DNA of 64,000 nucleotides from NCBI GenBank assembly GCA_014843695.1, contig CM026398.1, forward strand, positions 44,323,372 through 44,387,371. Direction: 5' to 3'. How positions within the stretch are numbered: the stretch's first letter is position 1; every line of letters starts with the position of its first letter. The DNA is from Archivesica marissinica. Taxonomy: Eukaryota > Mollusca > Bivalvia > Venerida > Vesicomyidae. The translations under genes were made by a program, and so were the position numbers. Positions 11,830 to 23,011 of the stretch are shown here, piece by piece. Under the pieces are notes generated by a model, which did no database searches, was not told where the DNA came from, and saw nothing but the letters and a program-made list of their open reading frames with translations.

Positions 11830-12129
11830 TATACTCGTACGTTTTCGATGATGTAATCAATATTTAGATGAATTCGCCTGCATTTGACATTTGTAAGGTG
11901 CACTCCACTCATGTGATGTCACGTTATTTAGCACATAAGTTTGTAATTTTAATGTCAAGTCGGATGATGGATGGATATGGGTGCAAGTATTATAGTATAA
12001 TGCGATATGTGAATATAACAATGTATGCTCATCGCATAACCGAAATGGTAAAAATATATATATAATATAAATTATGCAATCTTAGTAGTATTAATGCACC
12101 GGGTGTTATATCCACCCTGTATACCCCCC

Positions 12130-12167
12130 GACTGTCGCTGGCACAAATTCTTGTGTGAGCGACAGTC
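12130..12167. repeat. 17-bp stem hairpin upstream of the start exon
   Basis: GACTGTCGCTGGCACAA, loop ATTC, TTGTGTGAGCGACAGTC: 15 of 17 positions pair. It lies about 300 bp before the exon carrying the HUWE1 start codon. Function unknown. Confidence 0.6.
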
Positions 12168-12477
12168 ATATATGAAAACCAAACACACACTGAGATTACA
12201 GCAGCGCTCATAGCCCTCTAAACATCTAGTTATAATAATTACGATATGCCAAAATCATCACTTAGATGATGTATATTTTAATCAACTTAGAAAACTTATA
12301 TCGCCAAAATGCATTTATGCAGTTACGACTTTAAATAAACTTAAGGGTATCACAAATCAGGAATATAGATGACATGATCATATAAAACGCAATATGGGAG
12401 CATGCTTATTTACCTGATGCCACATGAAAGCCTTGTGAAAGAAGATGCATTGATTTGTTTCAGGTAAATTACAAAAT

Positions 12478-12522
12478 ATGAAGATTGACAGAACTAAGTT
12501 GAAGAAGACGTCAACAGATGTG
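12478..12522 (+). CDS. huwe1: HUWE1 coding exon 1 (residues 1-15)
   Basis: Start codon at 12478 reads MKIDRTKLKKTSTDV, close to the human start MKVDRTKLKK, which fixes the start. The exon itself begins at 12464 after TTTGTTTCAG, so 14 nt of 5' UTR are in this exon. Donor GTAATA at 12523; phase 0. Confidence 0.92.
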
Positions 12523-14568
12523 GTAATATTTTCATTTAGTAACACTTAGAAATTGTAAGTTTCAAACAGGAATACAGTCAAACACATCGTAAGCGCCATT
12601 CAAGGTAAAAGGAGAATGTAGCTGCTTATCGCTGGTGGCTGCTTAACCAAGGTCAGATGTATAATAGAGGTGACCACTAACAGGTTTGACGGTACATCAT
12701 TGTTATTTACCGACTCGTCTGAACTTAAGAATCAAGGAGAATTACTATGATCATGCTTTGCCCGAATTTTGAGCCAATTATATTTTAATGAAAGTTTGGT
12801 TCCTTTTAATAGTTTTTCATTTCCTAAAAAATACGCTCATAGTAATGAAAGACTGTGACTGTAAGCTATAGAAAACCTTCAGTCACCATACTAAATATAA
12901 AAATGTTATATATCTCAGAAATAAGTTGCAAGAATAAAATGTTAGCACATTAAATGCTTAAAGAATTTTAGTAATTTATAACTTTGAACTTATATGATAA
13001 AGTGTAATAATAACATAAGTTTTGCCCAACAAATTTCTTCATTTTATGTTGTGTTTTATGATATTTTGGTATCTTGTAATTTTTGTCCAGATAAATGGAG
13101 ATAATAATTCAGTGTTGCATATCTCAGAAACGACCAATTATTCACAACAATTCATCAATTAAGGTTACAATTCTGATGAAAAGTGACAAAACAATGAATT
13201 TAGCTACTAAAAATATTGTTTGTATGCATAATTATGTTAACTTCCATTAAATCATTGCCAGAGAGCCTGAGAGAGGACAAGCCTTGGGCCTGTCTTGTTA
13301 AATTAATTTTCAGGGATCACTGGCATTTTTAGAAGATCCATTCAATGATAAATTACCTCATTTAATATCCTATATAATTTATATAGACTTGGAATTTAAT
13401 GAGAGTCAAGTGTAGCAAGTCAAGTGTAGCAAGTCAAGTGTAGCAAGTCAAGTGTAGCAAGTCAAGTGGCTCATACTTTATGCTGCAGCTAGGATTTCAA
13501 GTGGGCATGGTGCATATTTTAAAGTTGGTGCACATTAGACACATACAACTTCGGAAAGTATGGTACATGTACTTTGTCGCACAAGTTTTGGGATCTTGAC
13601 TATAATATTACATATTAGTTTCGTTTTCTCATTTTAAAGGGAAATCACATGACTTTTTAATTGTGATGCTTGAAATGACACAAAGTCCTAAACAAATTAG
13701 TTTTGGTGGGTGGGGTGATGTATCTCTGGGATGGACAAAGTGGCAGGACTATGGGAATGGTGCACATATAAGCGGGCACTGCGAGGCACCTCCCTAGTGT
13801 TCTGCCATGGCCATGATTCCGCGACATTCTCGCTAAAAAAGACCTGTGTGCGATTAGTGTCGCATACAGAATCAATTCTCGTTTCTATTAAATAGTATGG
13901 GCACTAAGCTAGACACGCTTGTTCTAACATCAATTCTGATCAGCTGTCCATCTTATAAGATAGTATTACAGCCAGGCATTTGTTCATTGTGTGTGCCGGC
14001 GGGAAAAGCGAAGAACAATTTTTAGAATTTTTGTAAAGCAAACTTACGTTTTAGTGTCTACAACCAACCAAACTTTTGAGAAATTGGATGCCTGCAGATA
14101 ATGTAAATGCTATCGTGGATGTGAAGCTTGTGGTGTGGAAATTAAGGAATTTGATATTGTAAGAGCTCTGAAAATTATGTGGAGGGGAGACGTGTTCTTA
14201 TAAAACTGTAACGGGAATTCAACAAGTTAAATATTAGCCCGTTTTGTATTGCAATTTCACTTCAAGTCTTTCACTTATGTTAAAAACCTTTGCCACAGAC
14301 AATGGCTTTCATAATACAGTTGGATATTTGCAAAGGACATGGGCTAGAACCATTAATTTTATTCATTTTAATTAGATATAATGCCATTTACAAAACACTT
14401 TTTTCAAAAATCTTGAACACTGCCCTCCACAAATAGGCCTATTACTGAGGCTAACAACATGTCAGTCTGTGACATGTATATTGCTTGAGTATTATTTACA
14501 CATTACTGTTATTTTTTAGCATATATATTGCTGGAGTATTATTTACACATTACTGTTTATTTTTTCAG
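12523..14568 (+). other. HUWE1 intron 1, little recognisable content
   Basis: AT-rich, with a small tandem repeat at 13404-13467. Otherwise I see no gene or complete mobile element. Short ORFs here look random. Confidence 0.6.
13404..13467. repeat. Short tandem repeat, 14-bp unit
   Basis: About four to five copies of AGTCAAGTGTAGCA in intron 1. Confidence 0.85.
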
Positions 14569-14667
14569 CCTGCTGACTGCAGGTCTCTGATTGATCGACT
14601 GAAAAACACAACACATGACACTTTGCTCACTGAATTAACTGCTTTGAAAAATTCAACTTTTGTTAAG
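14569..14667 (+). CDS. huwe1: HUWE1 coding exon 2 (residues 16-48)
   Basis: Acceptor TTTTTTCAG, donor GTATGT, phase 0 at both ends. Reads PADCRSLIDRLKN and on to NSTFVK, aligning to the human PADC-R-LID-LK segment. Confidence 0.95.
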
Positions 14668-14696
14668 GTATGTAGTAGTTTTCTTTGGTTTTTGAA

Positions 14697-14925
14697 TCAC
14701 ATGCCCTCATTGATGTAGTTTGAATCACCATGGAGGTGTTGGATTCTTTCATGTGAGCAAGCTGTCCAGCTGGCTTGCGGAAGATTGATTAATCTGTACG
14801 GGTGCCCTGCCCGTCCATGCCTGAAATACTGCTTGACTATGCAGTTTGGATCATGGTCTATCAATAATAGCTGGAGTCGCCAAAGCTGTTGATGTGACTG
14901 TAAACCATACATGGAAATATATAGT
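14697..14925 (+). repeat. SINE family S3, divergent copy
   Basis: Shares GCTGGCTTGCGGAAG-type sequence and order of blocks with 32640-32885 (CTGGCTTGCGGAAGGTCG) and 63390-63640 (GGCATGCGGAAGGTCGCTGG). The tRNA-like head is weak in this copy. Confidence 0.55.
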
Positions 14926-15112
14926 GTTTTGTTTTCTTGTGTAGGAAAGTAACATTATGCAAGGTTGCATTCCCTCTCTATTAGCACTTGCCCTCAATAA
15001 ATTCTTTTTAAATTGTTGCTTTTCCCACACATTTTAACTGACAGTTACTGTATCTCAGGATTTTCCATTTTATTAAAACTATCCCCAATTAAAGGTTTTG
15101 ATATGGTTTCAG

Positions 15113-15232
15113 TGTGAGTTGTACCACTGGGCGGATGTACTCGATATCTTCGACGATGTCCTGGAAAAAGCTTGTAAGAAAGAGACGGAGAAGTCGTGGA
15201 CACTGGCCTGTGATCTGCAAATAAATGTCCAG
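15113..15232 (+). CDS. huwe1: HUWE1 coding exon 3 (residues 49-88)
   Basis: Acceptor ATGGTTTCAG, donor GTAGGT, phase 0. Begins CELYHWADVLDIFDDVL, aligning to the human CELYHW motif. The 19-bp minisatellite starts about 60 bp into the following intron. Confidence 0.96.
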
Positions 15233-15289
15233 GTAGGTGTTTAACATATAATATTTGTCATATGGTATGTATACCTCTCAGAACAATGT

Positions 15290-18200
15290 TTGCTTGCCAG
15301 TACAGTGACTGCCCAACTGTACAGTGTATGCCAGTCTGTACAGATAACTATTGCATGCACAGTGTATGCTTGCCAATACAATGTATGTTTCCCTGTATGT
15401 GCTTGTTTGCCAGTACAGTGAGTGCAGTGTATGCTTGCCAGTACAATGTATGTTTCCCTGTAAGTGTTTGTTTGCCAGTACAGTGAGTGCTTGTCAGTGC
15501 AGTGTATGCTTGCCAGTACAATGTATGTTTCCCTGTAAGTGTTTGTTTGCCAGTACAGTGAGTGCTTGCCAGTGCAGTGTATGCTTGCCAGTGCAGTGTA
15601 TGCTTGCCAGTACAATGTATGTTTCCCTGTAAGTGTTTGTTTGCCAGTACAGTGAGTGCTTGCCAGTGCAGTGTATGCTTGCCAGTACAATGTATGTTTC
15701 CCTGTAAGTGTTTGTTTGCCAGTACAGTGAGTGCTTGCCAGTGCAGTGTATGCTTGCCAGTGCAGTGTATGCTTGCCAGTACAATGTATGTTTCCCTGTA
15801 AGTGTTTGTTTGCCAGTACAGTGAGTGCTTGCCAGTGCAGTGTATGCTTGCCAGTACAATGTATGTTTCCCTGTAAGTGTTTGTTTGCCAGTACAGTGAG
15901 TGCTTGCCAGTGCAGTGTATGCTTGCCAGTGCAGTGTATGCTTGCCAGTACAATGTATGTTTCCCTGTAAGTGTTTGTTTGCCAGTACAGTGAGTGCTTG
16001 CCAGTGCAGTGTATGCTTGCCAGTACAATGTATGTTTGCCTGTAAGTGTTTGTTTGCCAGTACAGTGTGTGCTTGTCAGTGCAGTGTATGCTTGCCAGTG
16101 CAGTGTATGCTTGCCAGTACAATGTATGCTTGTCAGTGCAGTGTATGCTTGTCAGTACAATGTATGCTTGTCAGTGCAGTGTATGCTTGTCAGTGCAGTG
16201 TATGCTTGCCAGTGCAGTGTATGCTTGCCAGTACAATGTATGCTTGTCAGTGCAGTGTATGCTTGTCAGTACAATGTATGCTTGCCAGTGCAATGTATGC
16301 TTGTCAGTGCAGTGTATGCTTGTCAGTGCAGTGTATGTGTGTCAGTACAATGTAGGCTTGCCAGTACAATGTAGGCTTGCCAGTGCAGTGTATGCTTGCC
16401 AGTACAATGTATGCTTGTCAGTACAGTGTATGTATGCCAGTGCAGTGTATGCTCGTCGGTGCAGTGTATGCTCGCCAGTGCAGTGTATGCTTGCCAGTGC
16501 AGTGTATGCTTGTCAGTGCAGTGTATGCTTGCCAGTGCAGTGTATGCTTGCCAGTACAATGTATGCTTGCCAGTACAATGTATGCTTGTCAGTACACTGT
16601 ATGCTTGCCAGTACAATGTATGCTTGTCAGTACAGTGTATGCATGCCAGTGCAGTGTATGCTCGTCAGTGCAGTGTATGCTTGCCAGTGCAGTGTATGCT
16701 TGCCAGTGCAGTGTATGCTTGCCAGTGCAGTGTATGCTTGTCAGTACAATGTATGCTTGCCAGTGCAATGTATGCTTGTCAGTGCAGTGTATGCTTGTCA
16801 GTACAATGTATGCTTGTCAGTGCAGTGTATGCTTGTCAGTGCAGTGTATGCTTGCCAGTGCAGTGTATGCTTGTCAGTGCAGTGTATGCTTGTCAGTGCA
16901 GTGTATGCTTGCCAGTGCAGTGTATGCTTGCCAGTACAGTGTATGCTTGCCAGTACAGTGTATGCTTGCCAGTGCAGTGTATGCTTGCCAGTACAGTGAA
17001 TGCTTGTCAGTGCAGTGTATGCTTGCCAGTATAATGTATGTTTCCCAGTAAGTGTTTGTTTGCCAGTGCAGTGTATGCTTGTCAGTACAATGTATGCTTG
17101 CCAGTACAATGTATGCTTGTCAGTACAATGTATGCTTGCCAGTACAATGTATGCTTGTCAGTGCAGTTTATGCTTGCCAGTGCAGTGTATGCTTGCCAGT
17201 GCAGTGTATGCTTGTCAGTGCAGTGTATGCTTGCCAGTACAATGTGTGCTTGCCAGTACAATGTATGCTTGCCAGTACAATGTATGCTTGCCAGTACAAT
17301 GTATGCTTGTCAGTACAATGTATGCTTGCCAGTACAATGTATGCTTGTCAGTGCAGTGTATGCTCGTCAGTGCAGTGTATGCTTGCCAGTGCAGTGTATG
17401 CTTGCCAGTGCAGTGTATGCTTGCCAGTGCAGTGTATGCTTGCCAGTACAATGTATGCTTGCCAGTACAATGTATGCTTGTCAGTACAATGTATGCTTGT
17501 CAGTGCAATGTATGCTTGCCAGTGCAATGTATGCTTGTCAGTGCAGTGTATGCTTGTCAGTACAATGTATGCTTGCCAGTACAGTGTATGCCTGCCAGTG
17601 CAGTGTATGCTTGCCAGTGCAGTGTATGCTTGTCAGTGCAGTGTATGCTTGTCAGTGCAGTGTATGCTTGCCAGTGCAGTGTATGCTTGCCAGTACAGTG
17701 TATACTTGCCAGTACAGTGTATGCTTGCCAGTGCAGTGTATGCTTGCCAGTATAGTGTATGCTTGCCAGTGCAGTGTATGCTTGCCAGTGCAGTGTATGC
17801 TTGCCAGTACAATGTATGCTTGCCAGTACAATGTATGCTTGTCAGTACAATGTATGCTTGCCAGTACAATGTATGCTTGCCAGTACAATGTATGCTTGTC
17901 AATCCAGTGTATGCTTGCCAGTGCAGTGTATGCTTGCCAGTGCAGTGTATGCTTGCCAGTGCAGTGTATGCTTGCCAGTGCAGTGTATGCTTGCCAGTAC
18001 AATGTATGCTTGTCAGTGCAGTGTATGCTTGTCAGTACAATGTATGCTTGCCAGTACAGTGTATGCTTGCCAGTACAATGTATGCTTGTCAGTACAGTGT
18101 AAGTATGCCAGTGCAGTGTATGCTCGTCAGTGCAGTGTATGCTTGCCAGTACAATGTATGCTTGCCAGTACAATGTATGCTTGCCAGTACAATGTATGCT

Positions 18201-20693
18201 TGCCAGTACAATGTATGCTTGTCAGTACACTGTATGCTTGCCAGTACAGTGTATGCATGCCAGTGCAGTGTATGCTCGTCAGTGCAGTGTATGCTTGCCA
18301 GTGCAGTGTATGCTTGCCAGTGCAGTGTATGCTTGCCAGTACAATGTATGCTTGTCAGTACAATGTATGCTTGTCAGTACAATGTATGCTTGCCAGTGCA
18401 ATGTATGCTTGTCAGTGCAGTGTATGCTTGTCAGTACAATGTATGCTTGCCAGTGCAGTGTATGCCTGCCAGTGCAGTGTATGCTTGCCAGTGCAGTGTA
18501 TGCTTGTCAGTGCAGTGTATGCTTGTCAGTGCAGTGTATGCTTGCCAGTGCAGTGTATGCTTGCCAGTACAGTGTATGCTTGCCAGTACAGTGTATGCTT
18601 GCCAGTACAGTGTATGCTTGCCAGTACAGTGAATGCTTGTCAGTGCAGTGTATGCTTGCCAGTATAATGTATGTTTCCCTGTAAGTGTTTGTTTGCCAGT
18701 GCAGTGTATGCTTGCCAGTACAATGTATGCTTGTCAGTGCAGTGTATGCTTGTCAGTACAATGTATGCTTGCCAGTACAATGTATGCTTGTCAGTACAAT
18801 GTATGCTTGCCAGTACAATGTATGCTTGTCAGTGCAGTGTATGCTTGTCAGTCAGTGTATGCTTGCCAGTGCAGTGTATGCTTGCCAGTGCAATGTATGC
18901 TTGTCAGTGCAGTGTATGCTTGTCAGTACAATGTATGCTTGTCAGTGCAGTGTATGCTTGCCAGTGCAGTGTATGCTTGCCAGTACAATGTATGCTTGTC
19001 AGTGCAGTGTATGCTTGCCAGTACAATGTATGCTTGCCAGTGCAGTGTATGCTTGCCAGTACAATGTATGCTTGTCAGTACAGTGTATGCTTGCCAGTGC
19101 AGTGTATGCTTGCCAGTGCAATGTATGCTTGTCAGTGCAGTGTATGCTTGTCAGTACAATGTATGCTTGTCAGTGCAGTGTATGCTTGCCAGTGCAGTGT
19201 ATGCTTGCCAGTACAATGTATGCTTGTCAGTGCAGTGTATGCTTGTCAGTACAATGTATGCTTGCCAGAACAGTGTATGCTTGCCAGTACAGTGTATGCT
19301 TGCCAGTGCAGTGTATGCTTGCCAGTGCAGTGTATGCTTGCCAGTACAGTGTATGCTTGCCAGTACAGTGTATGCTTGCCAGTGCAGTGTATGCTTGCCA
19401 GTACAGTTAGCTATCGTTACAATCACACTTTGCCAGAACAGTGTATGCTTGCCAGTACAGTGTATGCTTGCCAGTGCAGTGTATGCTTGCCAGTGCAGTG
19501 TATGCTTGCCAGTACAGTGTATGCTTGCCAGTGCAGTGTATGCTTGCCAGTACAGTTAGCTATCGTTACAATCACACTTTGCCAGTACAATGTATGCTTG
19601 CCAGTGCAGTGTATGCTTGTCAGTACAATGTATGCTTGCCAGTACAGTGTATGCTTGCCAGTACAGTGTATGCTTGCCAGTGCAGTGTATGCTTGTCAGT
19701 ACAATGTATGCTTGCCGGTACAGTGTATGCTTGCCAGTACAGTATGCTTGCCAGTGCAGTGTATGCTTGCCAGTGCAGTGTATGCTTGCCAGTACAGTGT
19801 ATGCTTGCCAGTGCAGTGTATGCTTGCCAGTGCAGTGTATGCTTGCCAGTACAGTTAGCTATCGTTACAATCACACTTTGCCAGTACAATGTATGCTTGC
19901 CAGTGCAGTGTATGTTTGTCAGTACAATGTATGCTTGCCAGTACAATGTATGCTTGCCAGTGCAGTGTATGCTTGTCAGTGCAGTGTATGCTTGTCAGTA
20001 CAATGTATGCTTGTCAGTGCAGTGTATGCTTGTCAGTGCAGTGTATGCTTGTCAGTGCAGTGTATGCTTGCCAGTGCAGTGTATGCTTGCCAGTACAGTG
20101 TATGCTTGCCAGTACAGTGTATGCTTGCCAGTACAGTGTATGCTTGCCAGTACAATGTATGCTTGTCAGTGCAGTGTATGCTTGCCAGTGCAGTGTATGC
20201 TTGCCAGTGCAGTGTATGCTTGCCAGTACAGTTAGCTATCGTTACAATCACACTTTGCCAGTACAATGTATGCTTGCCAGTGCAGTGTATGTTTGTCAGT
20301 ACAATGTATGCTTGCCAGTACAATGTATGCTTGCCAGTGCAGTGTATGCTTGTCAGTGCAGTGTATGCTTGTCAGTACAATGTATGCTTGTCAGTGCAGT
20401 GTATGCTTGTCAGTGCAGTGTATGCTTGTCAGTGCAGTGTATGCTTGCCAGTGCAGTGTATGCTTGCCAGTACAGTGTATGCTTGCCAGTACAGTGTATG
20501 CTTGCCAGTACAGTGTATGCTTGCCAGTACAATGTATGCTTGTCAGTACAATGTATGCTTGTCAGTGCAGTGTATGCTTGCCAGTGCAGTGTATGCTTGC
20601 CAGTGCAGTGTATGCTTGCCAGTACAATGTATGCTTGCCAGTGCAGTGTATGTTTGCCAGTACAGTTAGCTATCGTTACAATCACACTTTGCT
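15290..20693. repeat. Intron 3 minisatellite, 19-bp unit, 5.4 kb
   Basis: Unit TGTATGCTTGCCAGTGCAG with common variants GTCAG and TACAA; over 250 copies. Between 15450 and 16050 a 169-bp higher-order unit (sub-spacing 75 and 94) carries GTAAGTGTTTGTTTGCCAG. Near the right end a GTTAGCTATCGTTACAATC block recurs five times (19406, 19555, 19854, 20231, 20665). As 19 is not a multiple of three and the 57-nt super-unit lacks stops, many long ORFs appear in several frames; none is coding. Confidence 0.97.
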
Positions 20694-21019
20694 CGTTGTC
20701 CAAGGCTTGTAGTAACTTACTGACACATAGACCTATTCACACTCATACAGATTAGAAAAACAGTTAGCTATTTGTTTGGTCTACGGATCAGTGGTCACAC
20801 CCAATGGGTTTGCATGTTCCAAATAAAGGTCATACGGGCAGGTGGTATCTAAGCCATCAAATGATTTTTATCTGAACATTGCCGCATGATCATGAAGCTG
20901 TTGATTTGCTAGTAATTGTCAATTATCACCTTGCAAGTTGCTGTCTTGGAATGTTACTGATAACTTGATGGTGATATGATTAATACAGATGTGGATAGAG
21001 ATGTTGTCATATATTTCAG

Positions 21020-21180
21020 TTGAAGGCATTGCTGTTACAAGTGTTAAATTTTACATCAACACTGATAGAGCACAGTTTCTCACGACATATGTACAATTCC
21101 ATGGAACACCTGACCACACTGCTGGCCTCATGTGATATGACCGTGGTGCTCGAGGTCCTCAATCTGCTCTATGTGTTCAG
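21020..21180 (+). CDS. huwe1: HUWE1 coding exon 4 (residues 89-142)
   Basis: Acceptor ATATTTCAG, donor GTAAAT; ends after two bases of a serine codon. Contains [19 protein letters not shown] and [11 protein letters not shown]; start of the DUF908 region. Confidence 0.97.
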
Positions 21181-21206
21181 GTAAATGTAAATCGTGCTTA
21201 GCCCAG

Positions 21207-21207
<1 letters not shown>

Positions 21208-21266
<59 letters not shown>
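21208..21266. repeat. (AC)n microsatellite
   Basis: About 29 uninterrupted AC dinucleotides just after exon 4. Confidence 0.97.
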
Positions 21267-21268
<2 letters not shown>

Positions 21269-21293
21269 CATGCTTAACCTGGTAGTTGTTTAA

Positions 21294-21432
21294 CCTTTAG
21301 CACGCTGTAGGCGAAATGAGCAGATAATAAATGTGTACGATTTTATTGATTTTTCCTAAGTAGGGCTTGACATTCATTGAAATCGTCCACGATATTTGTT
21401 ATCTGCTCATTTCGTCTACAGTGTGCTAATGG
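21294..21432. mobile_element. 139-bp TTAA-flanked MITE
   Basis: Starts CCTTTAGCACGCTGTAGG and ends with the near-inverse CTACAGTGTGCTAATGG; the inverted match continues through CGAAATGAGCAGATAA. Flanked by TTAA at 21290-21293 and 21433-21436. piggyBac-like by target site; no coding capacity. Confidence 0.85.
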
Positions 21433-21924
21433 TTAACATGTGCAGTCTCTTCATGCTTGTTTGGGCTGAAAATTGGCCACATTTCTTCCCACTTATCAAA
21501 AGTGTGTTTATTCCTACTTCTTACCCCAAATTCCCCTTGCATGAATGAGGTGGGATTTAGATGAGTTTTTTGGTGCTTTTTGGAAGACTAGATTACGATG
21601 AAAATGTTTAATGAAGATGAGATACTCAACCGTATCGCGGTATGTATTCACCAGATGCAACGATACAATATAGCGTTGCATCACTAGTTGCTAATGTTTT
21701 ATTATATAACTAAAGCATTATGCCCTGGTTATATGTGGATACGTGTTTGCTGCACTCTTCTTGCCATTTCTCCCAACTATCACCTCTAGGATGAGCCATG
21801 CCCCAAGGTTATAAAAGGAATTGTGAGGCATAAAGAAAGGGCACTATGCCAAATTACAGGTTACTACCTGGCCAATTTTACTACTAGAGTGAGCACTGTG
21901 AAGTTATTAAACAAAATTTGTTGT

Positions 21925-22125
21925 TTTATACAAATTTATTTTAGCTTGATTGTGATTTTAGTCATTTTCGAGACCTCATTCCTGATGGAATCCATCACCA
22001 CGAGGGAGAGAGAAGAGGCAATGTGGAACTTAATGCCTGGCCTATGAGCACAATCATAGCAGCTACAGCAGGGCGCAAATCCCAGGCATTTCGCACCTGA
22101 AGCGAACGCGCTATCACAACTTCCA
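21925..22125 (-). repeat. SINE family S4, minus strand
   Basis: Carries the S4 body (TCCTGATGGAATCCATCACC) and tail (ACAAATTTATTTTAGCT) in reverse, and a tRNA-like head near 22105-22120 (GAACGCGCTATCACAACTTC). Located in intron 4 just before exon 5. Confidence 0.8.
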
Positions 22126-22220
22126 CTATTGTTATATAATTTAGGAACTATTAATCTGATGTATTTTATATTGATGGGGGAACTGTTCATAAAACTAGTT
22201 CATGATTCGTGTGTTTTCAG

Positions 22221-22362
22221 CAAGCGATCCAACTTTATAACCCGTCTTGGCACTGACAAGAAACAAGGTTTGATTGTGCATTTGACCCACCTAGCAGAGA
22301 GTTGGGGAGGCAAGGACAATGGTTTTGGACTTGCAGAATGCTGTCAGGATATTACTGTCTCC
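22221..22362 (+). CDS. huwe1: HUWE1 coding exon 5 (residues 142-189)
   Basis: Acceptor GTGTTTTCAG, donor GTAAGT. Completes the split serine codon and reads [15 protein letters not shown] then [19 protein letters not shown], among the best conserved blocks of the family. Confidence 0.97.
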
Positions 22363-22594
22363 GTAAGTTAAATAAACGAATCCATTGTCATGTGTAAATT
22401 ATTAATAGAGGTACATATTGAACCTTTATTTATACAAAATAAAACTACTCGAATTTTCGGCCCTATGGCCAATAATTTGTACCAATTTGACAGCAAAACA
22501 TTGATTATAGATCTTTATCCACCATTGACAAAATATCATCCATTTAAAAATAGTGTTACATGATAGTGATTTTAAAGATTTATTCTATTTTCAG

Positions 22595-22669
22595 AATTTT
22601 CCAACTAGTGCTACCACTCTGCATTTTGAATTTTACCATGAAAATCCTGATGAAAAGAGTGTGAGAAAG
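22595..22669 (+). CDS. huwe1: HUWE1 coding exon 6 (residues 190-214)
   Basis: Acceptor CTATTTTCAG, donor GTATAG, phase 0. Reads NFPTSATTLHFEFYHEN, matching the human SATTLHFEFY motif. The following intron contains the 43-bp array. Confidence 0.96.
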
Positions 22670-23011
22670 GTATAGAATATATTCATATCTCCAGAAGATA
22701 AACACATGAAATAGTAATGTCATTATGGTGTGTAATGGTTTCTACTTCATGTTTAATCTACAAAGTAATGGAAGGGCTCGGTTCCCAGCAATTATTCCCA
22801 TTTGTTTACCAGCATATGAAAATGGTTGTTTGTTTTATTTTGTCACCTGAACATATTATACCCATGAGAAATCTATAGTTCTCTTTGTGGGAAGGGGTCT
22901 TTTATTTTATGGAATATATATGCCATTGAAATCCACACGACAGCCACATAAAATATGCCTCAAAGAGTAACAATGATGTATGCAATTATAGAAGTTTACT
23001 GTAAATGTGAC

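Noticed and set aside
15241..20755. Many long ORFs rich in C, V, Q (MLASAVYACQCS type)
   Set aside because: They read the 19-bp intron 3 array; the 57-nt super-unit has no stop in several frames. They lie inside an intron of a confident gene.
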